A DNA stretch of 64,000 bases, taken from NCBI RefSeq assembly GCF_900109265.1, contig NZ_FNZM01000002.1, forward strand, positions 434,001-498,000, given 5' to 3'. The translations under genes were made by a program, and so were the position numbers. This DNA comes from Paraburkholderia tropica. Lineage in GTDB: Bacteria; Pseudomonadota; Gammaproteobacteria; Burkholderiales; Burkholderiaceae. Numbering within the stretch: the stretch's first letter is position 1; each line of letters begins with the position of its first letter. Below, in pieces: positions 39,701 through 46,878 of this stretch. Under the pieces are notes generated by a model. It saw nothing but the letters and a program-made list of their open reading frames with translations, was not told where the DNA came from and ran no database searches.

Positions 39701-40869
39701 GGACGATTCAGATAGCCGAGCGCCACGCCGTCGCCGCCCACCACGAGTTCGCCCACCTCGCCATCGGCGACCGGCGCGAGTTTGTCATCGACGATATACG
39801 CCTGCGTGCCGGCAATCGCGTAGCCGATCGGAATCGCGTCGCCATGTGCGAGCGCTTCGTCGCGCGGAATGCGAAAGCAGCACGAAAACGTGGTGTTTTC
39901 GGTCGGACCATAACCGTTGACGACTTGCACTGCGGCGTGCGCGTCCATCACTTTGCGCACGTGCAGCGGCGACAGCACGTCGCCGCCCGTGAGCACGTCG
40001 TGGAGCGGCGCGAACGCTTCGAGCCGATAGTCGGCGAGCGCGTTGAAGAGACCCGCCGTGAACCACGCGCTCGTCGCGCCGAGCCGCGCGATTTCGGCGG
40101 CGATGGCGTCGAGCGAAGGCTGGACTTCGTTGATGATCGCGGCGCATCCGCCGTTGAGCAGCGGGCCCCAGATTTCCAGCGTGCTTGCGTCGAACGCAAG
40201 CGGCGCGAGATTGAGCAAGCGCGTGTCCGGCGTGAGCGCGGTGAAGGTCTGGCCGTGCACGAGACGCAGGATCGCGCGATGCGGAACGATCACGCCCTTC
40301 GGCTTGCCGGTCGAACCCGACGTGTACATGATGTAGGCCGCGTCGTCGCGATCGCTCGCGTGCGGCGCGGCGGGCGCGGCGTGTTGCGCGGCGGCGATGA
40401 GTTCGGCGAGATCGACGGGCGCGCCGTATGCGCCGTGCGAATCGCCGGCGTTCGCGAGCGTGCTCGCATCGGCGATCACGAGTTTGGGCGCGCAATCGGC
40501 GACGATGAAATCGAGCTGCGCGCGCGGATAGGCCGGATCGAGCGGCACATAGACCGCGCCCACGCGCAGGATCGCGAGGATCAGCGCGAGCGTGTCGCGG
40601 CTGCGCGGCACCATGATCGCGCAGCGTTCGCCCGCGGCGAGCCCGCGTTCGCGCAAAACGGTTGCTAGCCGCGCCGAACGGTCGCCGAGATCGGCATAGC
40701 GCTCGTCGCCCGTTGCGTCGACGGCGGCAAGGCGATCGCCGAATTGCGCGCGTATCGTTTCGAAACGTGCAACGACGCCCGGTCCCGTCTCTGAGCCGCG
40801 TGGCGATGCAGCGGACAAATCATCGCGATGTGACATTTGCCGGTCTCCCAATAACTTTTGATCGGCCAT
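30790..40869 (-). CDS. Hybrid NRPS-PKS synthase A-T-KS-AT-T-AMT-C-A-T
   Basis: The 3359 residues carry, in order: adenylation A1 (about 30-530), carrier T1 (Ser591), ketosynthase (637-1065; Cys814, His950, His991), acyltransferase (1170-1500; GHSVG Ser1269, HAFH 1365-1368, malonyl type), carrier T2 (Ser1622), Ala/Pro/Val-rich linker (1665-1790), PLP aminotransferase (1800-2260; Lys2094 in GKVVGGG), condensation domain (2280-2710; intact HHIICDG), A2 (2730-3220) and T3 (Ser3294). By-eye specificity codes are DALWLGGTFK for A1 (valine-like) and DILQLGLIWK for A2 (glycine-like). There is no KR, DH, ER, MT or TE. The order predicts a beta-keto intermediate transaminated to a beta,gamma-diamino acid before glycine is added. 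ATG 40836 has a better ribosome-binding site (GGGAG) than ATG 40869, used here for numbering. Confidence 0.93.
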   Translation of the reverse strand: MADQKLLGDRQMSHRDDLSAASPRGSETGPGVVARFETIRAQFGDRLAAVDATGDERYADLGDRSARLATVLRERGLAAGERCAIMVPRSRDTLALILAILRVGAVYVPLDPAYPRAQLDFIVADCAPKLVIADASTLANAGDSHGAYGAPVDLAELIAAAQHAAPAAPHASDRDDAAYIMYTSGSTGKPKGVIVPHRAILRLVHGQTFTALTPDTRLLNLAPLAFDASTLEIWGPLLNGGCAAIINEVQPSLDAIAAEIARLGATSAWFTAGLFNALADYRLEAFAPLHDVLTGGDVLSPLHVRKVMDAHAAVQVVNGYGPTENTTFSCCFRIPRDEALAHGDAIPIGYAIAGTQAYIVDDKLAPVADGEVGELVVGGDGVALGYLNRPELTAEKFVDDVFTQGAKLYRTGDLVRRRADGAIDFLGRNDRQIKIAGKRIELDEIEHALRVAPGVADAAVAAFEGRNGKAIAGFVKADAASAAAFVDALRTHLKAALPDYMVPTELRVLPDFPLTPNGKINRKALLAELDIAAAPSASTQTQTQSQSQEHDLADPLAAVFEGLLGKPVDRRANFFDLGLRSLDLMRAHAIIARDVTQGLALVDLFRHPNVDALAAHLRATLGAPQGGKLEARRTQTSGAIAVIGMAGRFPGARNVAQLWANLLAGRDCVTHFDVSELEDSFDDAMRRDPSYVKARPILPDVDRFDAGFFGMLAREAALTDPQQRLFLEIAWEAFEDAGYDPAAVAGAVGVFAGTSMNTYFLKHVLSDRAVIDEFTSQFQIGEYQKLVGAGDFVATRTAYKLGLKGPAISVQTACSTSLTAIGLAVENLRAGRCDMALAGGVSITFPQKRGYFYQEGGMGAADGVCRPFDAHAQGTVFGSGAGVVLLKRLEDALADNDPISAVIRGVGMNNDGSDKVGFTAPSVDAQARAIAIAHAEAGIDPATIGYVEAHGTATPLGDPIEFAGLVQAFRLGGVEGGQFCALGSAKANVGHLDAAAGVTGLIAASLALRERTLPPLSHFQSPNPGIDAARSPFYFNTAARAWTEGSTPRRAGVSSFGVGGTNVHVVLEEAPLRERADAHADTHAEPAPQILPISARSAAALERAKANLANYLANPLASPPPLALADVAATLQTGRRAFSHRAVIVAETLDQAQAKLQKGALEAQAPQAAPAVVFMFPGQGAQYPGMGAALYRSEPVYREWIDKGAEALAPHLGLDIRTMLLGDVPEGDDTPHPIRSTIYAQPALFLTEYALAQLWISRGVRPTAMIGHSVGELVAACVAEAIEFEDALRLIAQRGALMQSAEPGAMLVVRLPEAELRAALPEDVDLAAINAPTLSVVAGPFAAIEAFEATLKARDIEHRRLHTSHAFHSRMMSGVVEELAKVADRLTFAPPKIPYVSSVTGQWAASDRPVSGRYWASHCRDVVRFADALATVTAQGKPLLLEIGPGRTLATFATQGLTKDRYQAAIASLPDFAQRERELSVLAEATGRLWLNGATPDWRALHGADARRIALPTYPFEPERHWIDAPATAAVRPAAAQEQTQITTQEQTQLQTQLQTQAAAIATPASTHAITDHSQTAMAQTAQIDRKPRLVAELASLLTEMSGEAPDTSNPDVTFWDLGYDSLFMGQVSRQLRRRYDVTISFRQIMSDYPTLPALAQFLDGALPPDPEPVAAPAPVETAAVVAAPIAVAPVAASTVAAPVATAVTAVTALPVTGDVQSVIRDQIAAMQSLMTRQLEVLQGVPVAVAQPVAAIAAPAAVATPVAAPVAAAVAAPVAAAPAAAAHAAGPEIKFEENRPTRFTAYKPGATTSAQMTDVQSAFITDLATRYSAKTATSKSRTQTYRAVLADPRTASGFREEWKELVYPIVAQRSKGSKIWDVDGNEYIDLVNGYGQTAFGHTPDFVVEAVNAQMAEGFAIGPQSPLAGEVAQMFADMTGHERVTFCNTGSEAVMAAMRLARTVTGKDKVVCFDGDYHGQFDEVLVKPGSEAGVPRAFPLAPGIPNSSVGNMVVLPYARSESLEWIKANIDDIAAVLIEPVQSRHPNLRPKEFVQQLRDVTAANESALIVDEVVTGFRVHPAGMQGYWGIKGDMATYGKVVGGGLPVGVLAGSAQYMDALDGGQWQFGDASVPEVPPTFFAGTFVRHPVVLAAMKAVLLHLQAAGPALQETLGARMDGLVQRINTHLEKVGIATRAETFSSWFYISFAGEDRLGSLFYAYMRFLGVHIMEGFPCFLTTSHSDEDIRKIGDAFVEAIAALQAAGILGGTAQPASIPAAATAAPAPTQAPLTEPQKEIWMSAQQSHEASLAFNESFTLELSGDLNEAAFERAFAATVARHDALRAHFSRVGDTMFADADARVPLEQIDLSTQADAHAQLAALVDAEAREVFDLTRAPLARAALVRLEANKWAFVFTAHHIICDGWSINIILRDLQALYAAEVSGTAAELDDVQSFLAFAKAQDEAGVDQETRDFWMNLHREGAPQLDLPGDRARPEVKSFNGASTTRLLSADLLKQVKTTASKQGCSLFAALFGAAQVLFGRLAGRDDVVIAAPMAGQSQAGEALLAGHCVNFLPLRVKFDGAQSFATHMKAVRDHLYDAGDRQNYTYGALVRDLGIKRDFSRLPLTDLQFNLEKVDSQLDMAGVSTRFAPNAKAYSNFDLFLNVIESAQGLRLDCDFNTDVYDESTIQRWLGYYETLLGAIARDADTSIATLPLLGDAEIRHLRDELNASQRAYDLTQTTPALIAAQAKKTPDAVAVADEFASLSYSELDARANQIARRLVAAGIAQHGRVAIAMERTAMTVAAMIGVWRTGCAYVPLDMTMPAARLRQILDGAGIAAVLSDAGSRAVLEPGDHRVLELETLLAQHQDASVALPRVQDADAAYVIFTSGSTGQPKGVEIPHRALSNFLLSMAQEPGFTAQDRIVAVTTFSFDISGLELFLPLVTGGQVFVAGHAEVRTGYELVSRLKAQASTVLQATPSLWRMLLEAGFKAPQGFKILCGGEPLPRDLADALLATGAEVWNLYGPTETTIWSAAARVQPTGAVVLGAPLANTQLHVLTDDLRLAPEGVTGELWIGGEGLATGYFNRPDLTDAAFRTIAVEGAAPARLYRTGDLAKRLADGALQHLGRRDQQIKLRGFRIEIEDIEAALRKAPGVAAAAVALHTVNDHPRLVGYVVETQQGKADLGEIAAYVAMELPTYMVPTLWMVLDALPQTQNGKLDRKALPVPSADMVAAPARQAQAAHATLKAVPQTAAPVEAESPASEPAALTPTQATLVSIWSDVLGVQQIGIDQPFFSLGADSLQLFRIVARMNERGLGVDARQLMKNVSIAQLAASLDGAQVEAVAEVAAVARPSILNFKRRNAGGM

Positions 40870-41136
40870 CGGAAATCATTGGATCGTCGATTCGTCACCG
40901 TTTGCGCGATGCCCCGTTGCACCGCGGTGAGTTCACGACCTGAAGAAAAACCCCGTTACCGCTCGACTTGTTCTCGCCTGGCCGCGTGTTCAGCGGCCAT
41001 CTGGGGGCGAGAAATATTCTGTAAGTCAAATTTAATTTTCTGAGGCGCGACTGTCCGTACGGCGTCGCACACACGGAGGCGCGGCGAGTCCTGCGCGCAA
41101 CACCGCGTGCCGTTGCGCACGAACGTGCGCTGGCGC
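40870..41136. other. Gap upstream of the NRPS-PKS gene
   Basis: This 267-bp gap has no gene. An AT-rich patch near 41010-41045, unlike its surroundings, is the likeliest place for a promoter of the NRPS-PKS operon, but I cannot assign -35 and -10 elements with confidence. Confidence 0.35.
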
Positions 41137-42276
41137 TCAGGCGGCGCCCGCCTGGCTCGCGGCAAGGCGGCGTCGCGCCGACGCGCGGCGCAGCACCGCA
41201 ATGGCGGGGCGCTCGACCAGCAGATGGAACACGTAAGCGCTGGCGAGCGCGATGAAGAAACAGACGAAGGCCCAGAGGATGCTGACTTGACGCGTCGAAT
41301 GCAGCAGCCAGGAAAACAGCGCGATGCAGACCGGCATGTGCACGATATAGAGCGAGTAGCTGAAGTCGCCGACTTTCTCGAGCGCGCGCATGACGAACGC
41401 GGGGCGCGGGCGGGCGTGCAGCAGCGCATCGAAGCAGGGCGTGAACGCGAGCGCCCAGGGCAGGCACCAGAGAATGCGCGCCTCGCGCGTCGACATGACG
41501 CCGCCCAGCACCAGCAACGGCGGCGTCGCAATCAGCAGCCAGCCGTGTGCGAGCCGCTGGCCGCGCACGTCGCGTTCGGCGATCCACGCGCCGAGATACC
41601 AGCAGGACCAGTAAGTCGTGAAGATCAGCACGCCGCGGCGGTCGAGCAGCGCATACGAGACGGCCGCGAGCGCCATCAGCGCGACGAGCGTGCGGTTCGG
41701 CCCGAGGCGGCGCTGCACGGCGAACAGCAGCGGGTAGAGCAGATAGAACTGCACTTCGAGCGAGAGCGTCCAGAGCGCGGTATTCGAGCCGTAGGTCGGC
41801 GCGACGATGCCTTGCAAGGCGAACAGATTCGCGACGAAGGTCCACAGACTGCCGTCGCCGAGCTGCGCGTCGTGCACGCGAAACTGAAGGCTGAAATTGT
41901 CGAGCGCCCAGGTCAGCAAGAGCGCGCAGAACAGCACAGGATAGATACGCACGAAGCGCCGCCACAGAAAGTCGTGCGTATCGAGCCGGAAGTGTGGATG
42001 GCGCGCGAGCCGCGCCGCCTGGCTGCGATGAATGCAGTAACCGCTGATGACGAAGAAAACCGGCACGCCGATCGGTCCCCAGACGAACGGAATCGTCAAC
42101 CAGGCGAGCGCGGTGTCGAGCGAGAACGCAGGGTGTTGTCCGGATGCGTAGGCGCGTATGCCGATCCACGCAATCAGGCGGCAGTGGAATAACGCGACCG
42201 CGATCGCGGCGATACCTCGCATCGCCTCGATCGTGCGCGTGTTATCGGCGTCCTCGCCTGTGATGGCTTGGCTCAT
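41137..42276 (-). CDS. Acyltransferase family 3 membrane protein beside the NRPS-PKS
   Basis: This 379-residue protein has about ten transmembrane helices and AT3 motifs: TIEAMRGIAAIAVALFHCRL with the family His, VPVFFVISGYCIHRS, and WRRFVRIYPVLFC. ATG 42276 has a GGGGAGG ribosome-binding site; a longer in-frame extension to 42393 is unsupported. It lies between the PPTase and the NRPS-PKS on the same strand. AT3 proteins acylate surface sugars from the cytoplasmic acyl pool, so it is a candidate partner in moving an acyl or aminoacyl group outward. It may instead simply acetylate the neighbouring polysaccharide. Confidence 0.87.
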   Translation of the reverse strand: MSQAITGEDADNTRTIEAMRGIAAIAVALFHCRLIAWIGIRAYASGQHPAFSLDTALAWLTIPFVWGPIGVPVFFVISGYCIHRSQAARLARHPHFRLDTHDFLWRRFVRIYPVLFCALLLTWALDNFSLQFRVHDAQLGDGSLWTFVANLFALQGIVAPTYGSNTALWTLSLEVQFYLLYPLLFAVQRRLGPNRTLVALMALAAVSYALLDRRGVLIFTTYWSCWYLGAWIAERDVRGQRLAHGWLLIATPPLLVLGGVMSTREARILWCLPWALAFTPCFDALLHARPRPAFVMRALEKVGDFSYSLYIVHMPVCIALFSWLLHSTRQVSILWAFVCFFIALASAYVFHLLVERPAIAVLRRASARRRLAASQAGAA

Positions 42277-42428
42277 CGCTCGCCTCCCCTTGCGTGTGCC
42301 GCGCGAAGGAATTCGCGTCTTTTGCCACGCTGCTGGTCCGGGTGAAGCGATTGGAGCAAAGGGGCGCCGAAGCCTCTGTGCGCCGCCAGACATAGCGCGT
42401 GCGCATGAGACGAGCGCGCAGGGCTATT

Positions 42429-43145
42429 TCATCGGCGATTCATGAAGACGGGCGACCAGCCGGTATGGCGTGCGGCCACCGCGCCCGCGCAATCGGGCAG
42501 ATCCGCGAGCGCGTGAACGCGCCAGTGCGCGGCTTCTTGCGCATCGCCGCCGACCCGGCACGGCGTGGTGTCGCCGCTGATCGCGAGATCGAATTCGAAA
42601 TGATCGGGCGGCAGGATGAAGCCGGTGCCGAGCGCTTTCAGACAGGCTTCCTTGCGCGCCCAGGTTTCGAAGAACACCGCTTGCCGACGCGCGTCGGACA
42701 ACGCGATGAATTGCGCGCGCTCGCGCGTGGAAAATACTTCGACAGGCAGGCTGTCTTCGAACGGCCGCACGATTTCCACGTCGATGCCGATCTCGATGCC
42801 GTTCGACACGGCGAGCGCCGCGCGGTTTTCGCTGTGGCTGAGATTGAAGCAGAGCGTCCAGTTTGCGGGCTGACTTGCGCAAAAGGGCTTGCCTTGCTCG
42901 CCGTAGTCGAGCGCGACCGCGTGCGCGGGGACACCGAGATAGGCGCCGAGCAAGCGGCGCAGTTCGCCGCGCCCCGCCACGAAGCGGCGGCGATGGCGTT
43001 CGAAACGGAATTTACCGGCGCGCTCGCGCTCGTGATCGGTGAGCGTCTGCCAGTCGCTGTCGAGCTGCGCGTCGTCTGCATCGAGATCCCAACGCCAGAT
43101 GTGGACGTCTTGTGCGGTGGGCGGCGTGAGCGGGGAAACGGCCAT
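42429..43145 (-). CDS. Sfp-type 4'-phosphopantetheinyl transferase
   Basis: This 238-residue protein has the Sfp-family motifs FNLSHSENRAALA, G-I-D122-V-E124, and W162-x-x-K165-E166-x-x-x-K170. It attaches phosphopantetheine from CoA to the conserved Ser of carrier domains, and its obvious clients are Ser591, Ser1622 and Ser3294 of the synthase two genes downstream. The Sfp length and the NRPS neighbour argue against the shorter AcpS type for fatty-acid synthesis. Confidence 0.93.
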   Translation of the reverse strand: MAVSPLTPPTAQDVHIWRWDLDADDAQLDSDWQTLTDHERERAGKFRFERHRRRFVAGRGELRRLLGAYLGVPAHAVALDYGEQGKPFCASQPANWTLCFNLSHSENRAALAVSNGIEIGIDVEIVRPFEDSLPVEVFSTRERAQFIALSDARRQAVFFETWARKEACLKALGTGFILPPDHFEFDLAISGDTTPCRVGGDAQEAAHWRVHALADLPDCAGAVAARHTGWSPVFMNRR

Positions 43146-43805
43146 TGAAAGCTAAAGGGTGGCTAACAGTAAGCGAAATGATTGTAAGACTCGGTTAGAT
43201 ATCCGGAAAGCGAATTCGCCCCCGAATTGTTGGCCATCCCACGGAACGCCGTCGGGCATCGGTCTTACGATCCTTGACAGCATAGCGCACGCGGCGACGG
43301 GAAAATGCAGAGCGTCGTTGCGTGCCTCGACGCCAACGTCGACCGGCTCCCCTGTGGCGGCGAGCCGTTAGACGCAGCCTCTCCTGACGGCTGAACGGGC
43401 GCATGTGCTGTTCCAGACAAGATGCGATGCCGATCCCGGTCCGAAAAGCATGGGGATTGCGCGTCGGCACGAATACGCAAGGTTTGCTGCGGCTCGAGGA
43501 CGCGATCGACGTATGCCACGCGTGGCACGCGTTTGTCTGTGCGTTTGCTCGTCTGTTCGTCCATTGGCCGGCTTTGAATTGAATCGATCGGTCCCGGGTT
43601 GATTTTCCAGGACCGGGAACGCGCTCGGCCCGAAGAAACGATTTCACGGTTGCCGCTATTTGTGCAGTCAGGCGGATCGTAAAAGCGAATCGTTATTCGT
43701 AAATTGGCCTGGTGTCATTCAACGCCCGCCGGTATCGCCGCAGGGATGGGCTCTTCTTTGCTCTTCGCGTGAGGGATTTTTCGAAATTTTGATCCGAGGT
43801 GTGGG
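43146..43805. other. 660-bp divergent gap without a supported gene
   Basis: It separates the minus-strand NRPS-PKS locus from the plus-strand accessory genes. It contains a perfect 14-bp palindrome (TGCCACGCGTGGCA, 43514-43527), a short inverted repeat CGGTCC/GGACCG (43589-43615) and CGAAT/ATTCG (43686-43699). The base composition is patchy and no frame in it looks coding. Confidence 0.5.
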
Positions 43806-44744
43806 ATGCGGCATGAGTGTGTATCCGGCTATAACGTGAGTGTGATAATTCCGCACTACAACAGTGTGGATTTATTGTGGATGGCGATCGAATCGATCTC
43901 CGCGCAAACGGTTATTCCGCACGAGATCATCGTGGTGGACGATGCGTCGGGCATGTCGTTCGACTTGCCGAGCCATTGCGGCGACGACATTGCGTTGCAT
44001 CTGATTCGCGAGACCGTGAATCGCGGGGCCGCGTGGTGCCGAAACCGCGGCATCGAGGCGGCGACCGGCGACCTGATCGCCTTTCTGGACGCGGACGACC
44101 GCTGGCTGCCCGACAAGCTCGAACGGTGTCTCGCGGCCTTTGGCGCGCGGCCGTCGGAGAGCGAAGCGAAAGTGCTGTTCAGCAACGTGGTGCTGACCGA
44201 TGGAAGCCGCCGCATGCTCGGCAATGCCGCGCCTTACGGCGGGCAGTCGATGCTCGATTTCATTCTGCTGGAGCGCGGCTATATCCAGACCTCGTCGATC
44301 ATGATGTGGCGGCATCATTACCCGCTCATCAGTTTCGACGGGTCGTTGCGCCGCCATCAGGATTGGGATTTCGCGATCAATGCGCAATTGGCGGGCTGTG
44401 CGTTTGTGTATTTACATGACGCGCTGGTGGAATATTCACTAAGCGGCCGAGTGGACAAAATATCGCGCGTGCCGAGCAGTGAGCCGAGCCTGGTTTTTCT
44501 CGGGAAATATCACAAGCATATGTCGAAGTGGCATGTTTCCTCGTTCGTCTTCGACGTGCTGATTTACAAGAATATGAACTGGGTGATGCGGCTCGATTTC
44601 GTCGGACGAATCATGGCGGGTGAGATCGCGATTCCGGGAAAAGGGCGCGTACCGCTGTTCGCGCGGCTCGTGATCGGCCGCAGCGGCGTGAATCTGATCA
44701 AGCAGTTGCGCAGAAGAATTCAGCCCGGCAATTTGCCGGTTTGA
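43806..44744 (+). CDS. Family 2 glycosyltransferase (GT-A)
   Basis: This 312-residue protein has the full GT2 core: VSVIIPHYNSVDLLWMAIES near residue 11, IIVVDDASG, NRGAAWCRNRG, and the DxD motif IAFLDADDRW near residue 92. RRHQDWDFAINAQ near residue 183 supplies the catalytic Asp. The ATG follows CCGAGGTG. It resembles cytosolic transferases of O-antigen and exopolysaccharide clusters. It stands 259 bp before the FkbH-like gene. Confidence 0.88.
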   Translation: MRHECVSGYNVSVIIPHYNSVDLLWMAIESISAQTVIPHEIIVVDDASGMSFDLPSHCGDDIALHLIRETVNRGAAWCRNRGIEAATGDLIAFLDADDRWLPDKLERCLAAFGARPSESEAKVLFSNVVLTDGSRRMLGNAAPYGGQSMLDFILLERGYIQTSSIMMWRHHYPLISFDGSLRRHQDWDFAINAQLAGCAFVYLHDALVEYSLSGRVDKISRVPSSEPSLVFLGKYHKHMSKWHVSSFVFDVLIYKNMNWVMRLDFVGRIMAGEIAIPGKGRVPLFARLVIGRSGVNLIKQLRRRIQPGNLPV

Positions 44745-45003
44745 GGGGATTGGCGGGTTTGGCGGTTTTGGCGATCTAAAGCGTGCAGCTTGTTTTGGGT
44801 CGGGCGGGCTTGTGTATGTCGGCGCACAGAGACCGCGGCTTGTCTCTGCTGTAATCGCCGAGCACACACGGGCAACGTTTGGACGAAGCGTGCGTATTGC
44901 ACTTTTGCGCTATTGCGCAGGCTTCCGCAAGAACAGGCGCGTTGTTCTGCGCAACCGGTGTGCCTCCGTGCGGTTCAGAACGCTTTGACTCGAGGGGGCC
45001 GAA

Positions 45004-46878
45004 ATGCGTCAATTTATCCGCGATTTCTTTTATACCTCCATCGCCGATAAACAGGTGAATTTGCCGCTGCCACCGACGTCGCTGGCCATCGATGCGCGCA
45101 AGCTCAATATTTTGCTGCTGGGTACGTGCGGCGTCGAGATTCTCGGCAAGCGCAGCGCGAACACCGGCCACAACATCCGGCACATCATCATGGGCTCGAA
45201 GCGTCACGAGCCGGTGCCGGTCGCTGCCGCGAACGACGACGTGGTGGTGGTGAACCTGACGTTGCGGCATATTCTGAGCGAGGCCGCGAACACGCCCGAG
45301 CCCGCTGTCGACATGCTCTTCGCGCGCCTGAAGTCCGACGACGAGGCGCGCGCGCTGCTGGCCAGCGTCGGCGAATTCATCGCGCTGAAGGTCGGCCAGC
45401 TCACGGCGAAAATCACCTCGGTGCCGATCCTGTTCATGTCGTTTTTCGAGCCGAGTTTCAATTACCTCGGCGACCTGATCGATCCATCGAGTTTGACGTC
45501 GCCCAGCTATCTGGTGCGCGAGATCAATCGGTTGTTGTTCGACGCGGTCCGCAAAACGAGCAACGGCTACTTTCTCGACGCCAACGAGATTCTGAATTTC
45601 GTTGGCCGCCGGCATTTGCAGGACGACGTGCTGCTGAGCAGTTCGCACGCTTCGTTTATCAACGATTGGGACTTCAAGCTCGACGCCAGCCGCTTGAATG
45701 CGCCGAAAGCGCTGATCAATATGGTGACGTATGAAGTGGCCTCGCGTGAATTCACGCTTGCGCTGCTCGCGCGCGTGGAAGCGATCGTCAAGATCGTGGC
45801 GCAGCGTAATCCGGTGAAACTGATTATCGTCGATCTGGACGACACGCTTTGGCGCGGCGTCGCTGCCGAAGGCGAGGGCCTGAATCCGTCCGAGCGAATC
45901 GAAGGCTGGCCGATCGGACTTGTCGAAGCGTTGTTGTTCTACAAGAAGCGCGGTGGTTTGCTCGCGATTTGCAGCAAGAACGACGAAGCGCCGACCATCG
46001 AGCGCTTCAACGCGATCTGGCGCGGCGCGATCACGCTCGACGATTTCGCGAGCGTGCGCATCAACTGGCAGCCGAAGTCGCAGAACATTCGCGAGATCAT
46101 GAAGGAAGTGAATCTGCTGCCGGGCAATTGCGTGTTTATCGACGACAACGACCGTGAATTGTCGGAGGTAAAGGCGGCGATCCCCGAGATTCGCTGCTTG
46201 GGCGGCAATCACTACGACTGGCGGCGCATCATTTTGCGTTCGGCGGAAACGCAGGTGCCGGTCGTGACAGAGGAGTCGGCGCGGCGCACGGAACTCGTGC
46301 GCGCCATTTCGCAGCGCGAGGCCAGTGTGGAGGTGGAGAGCGGAGCGTCGCGCGAGGCATGGCTCGCGTCGTTGCAGCTTCGGCAGTCGTTTTATCTGAT
46401 CAAAACGCCGAAATCGAAATACTTCGAGCGCGCATTCGAGTTGATCAACAAGACGAATCAATTCAATACCACGGGCAAGCGCTGGGAGAAGTCGGAGTTC
46501 GAGAAGTTCATCAGCAAGGGCGGCTATTGCATTGTTTCTTCGCTGCGCGACAAGCTGATCGACAACGGCATCATCTCCGTATGTCTGATCAAGTGCGAAA
46601 GCATCGTGCAAGTGGTGCTGTCGTGCCGCGTGTTCGGGCTGGGCGCGGAGCTGGTGGTGGGCGCGGTGGCGACCCGGCTGGCGCTGAAGGCACAGCCGCA
46701 GATTCGCGCGGAACTGGTGGACACCGGCAAGAACGCGACGTGTCACGACTACTTCGAGCGCATCGGTTTTTCGCAGACGCAAACTGGCTTGTTTTCCAGC
46801 GCGGCGAATGAATGGCCTTCGTACATTCAGATCGAGAATCTGGGGACGTCGGATTTTCCTCCTGTGCAGATTCAGTAG
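45004..46878 (+). CDS. FkbH-like HAD-superfamily protein with a GNAT-like C-terminus
   Basis: This 624-residue protein has a weak SGNH-like N-terminal region (LLLGTCGVEIL, about 36-46), a HAD phosphatase-type domain with D277-L-D279-D-T-L-W-R-G, then ICSKND and VFIDDNDREL, and a C-terminal acyltransferase-like region (about 460-610). This order is that of FkbH-like proteins, which dephosphorylate and load a glyceryl unit from 1,3-bisphosphoglycerate onto a carrier protein for polyketides, or act in glycan decoration. No free-standing carrier protein is seen nearby. GAGGGGG precedes the ATG. The substrate here is unknown. Confidence 0.85.
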   Translation: MRQFIRDFFYTSIADKQVNLPLPPTSLAIDARKLNILLLGTCGVEILGKRSANTGHNIRHIIMGSKRHEPVPVAAANDDVVVVNLTLRHILSEAANTPEPAVDMLFARLKSDDEARALLASVGEFIALKVGQLTAKITSVPILFMSFFEPSFNYLGDLIDPSSLTSPSYLVREINRLLFDAVRKTSNGYFLDANEILNFVGRRHLQDDVLLSSSHASFINDWDFKLDASRLNAPKALINMVTYEVASREFTLALLARVEAIVKIVAQRNPVKLIIVDLDDTLWRGVAAEGEGLNPSERIEGWPIGLVEALLFYKKRGGLLAICSKNDEAPTIERFNAIWRGAITLDDFASVRINWQPKSQNIREIMKEVNLLPGNCVFIDDNDRELSEVKAAIPEIRCLGGNHYDWRRIILRSAETQVPVVTEESARRTELVRAISQREASVEVESGASREAWLASLQLRQSFYLIKTPKSKYFERAFELINKTNQFNTTGKRWEKSEFEKFISKGGYCIVSSLRDKLIDNGIISVCLIKCESIVQVVLSCRVFGLGAELVVGAVATRLALKAQPQIRAELVDTGKNATCHDYFERIGFSQTQTGLFSSAANEWPSYIQIENLGTSDFPPVQIQ

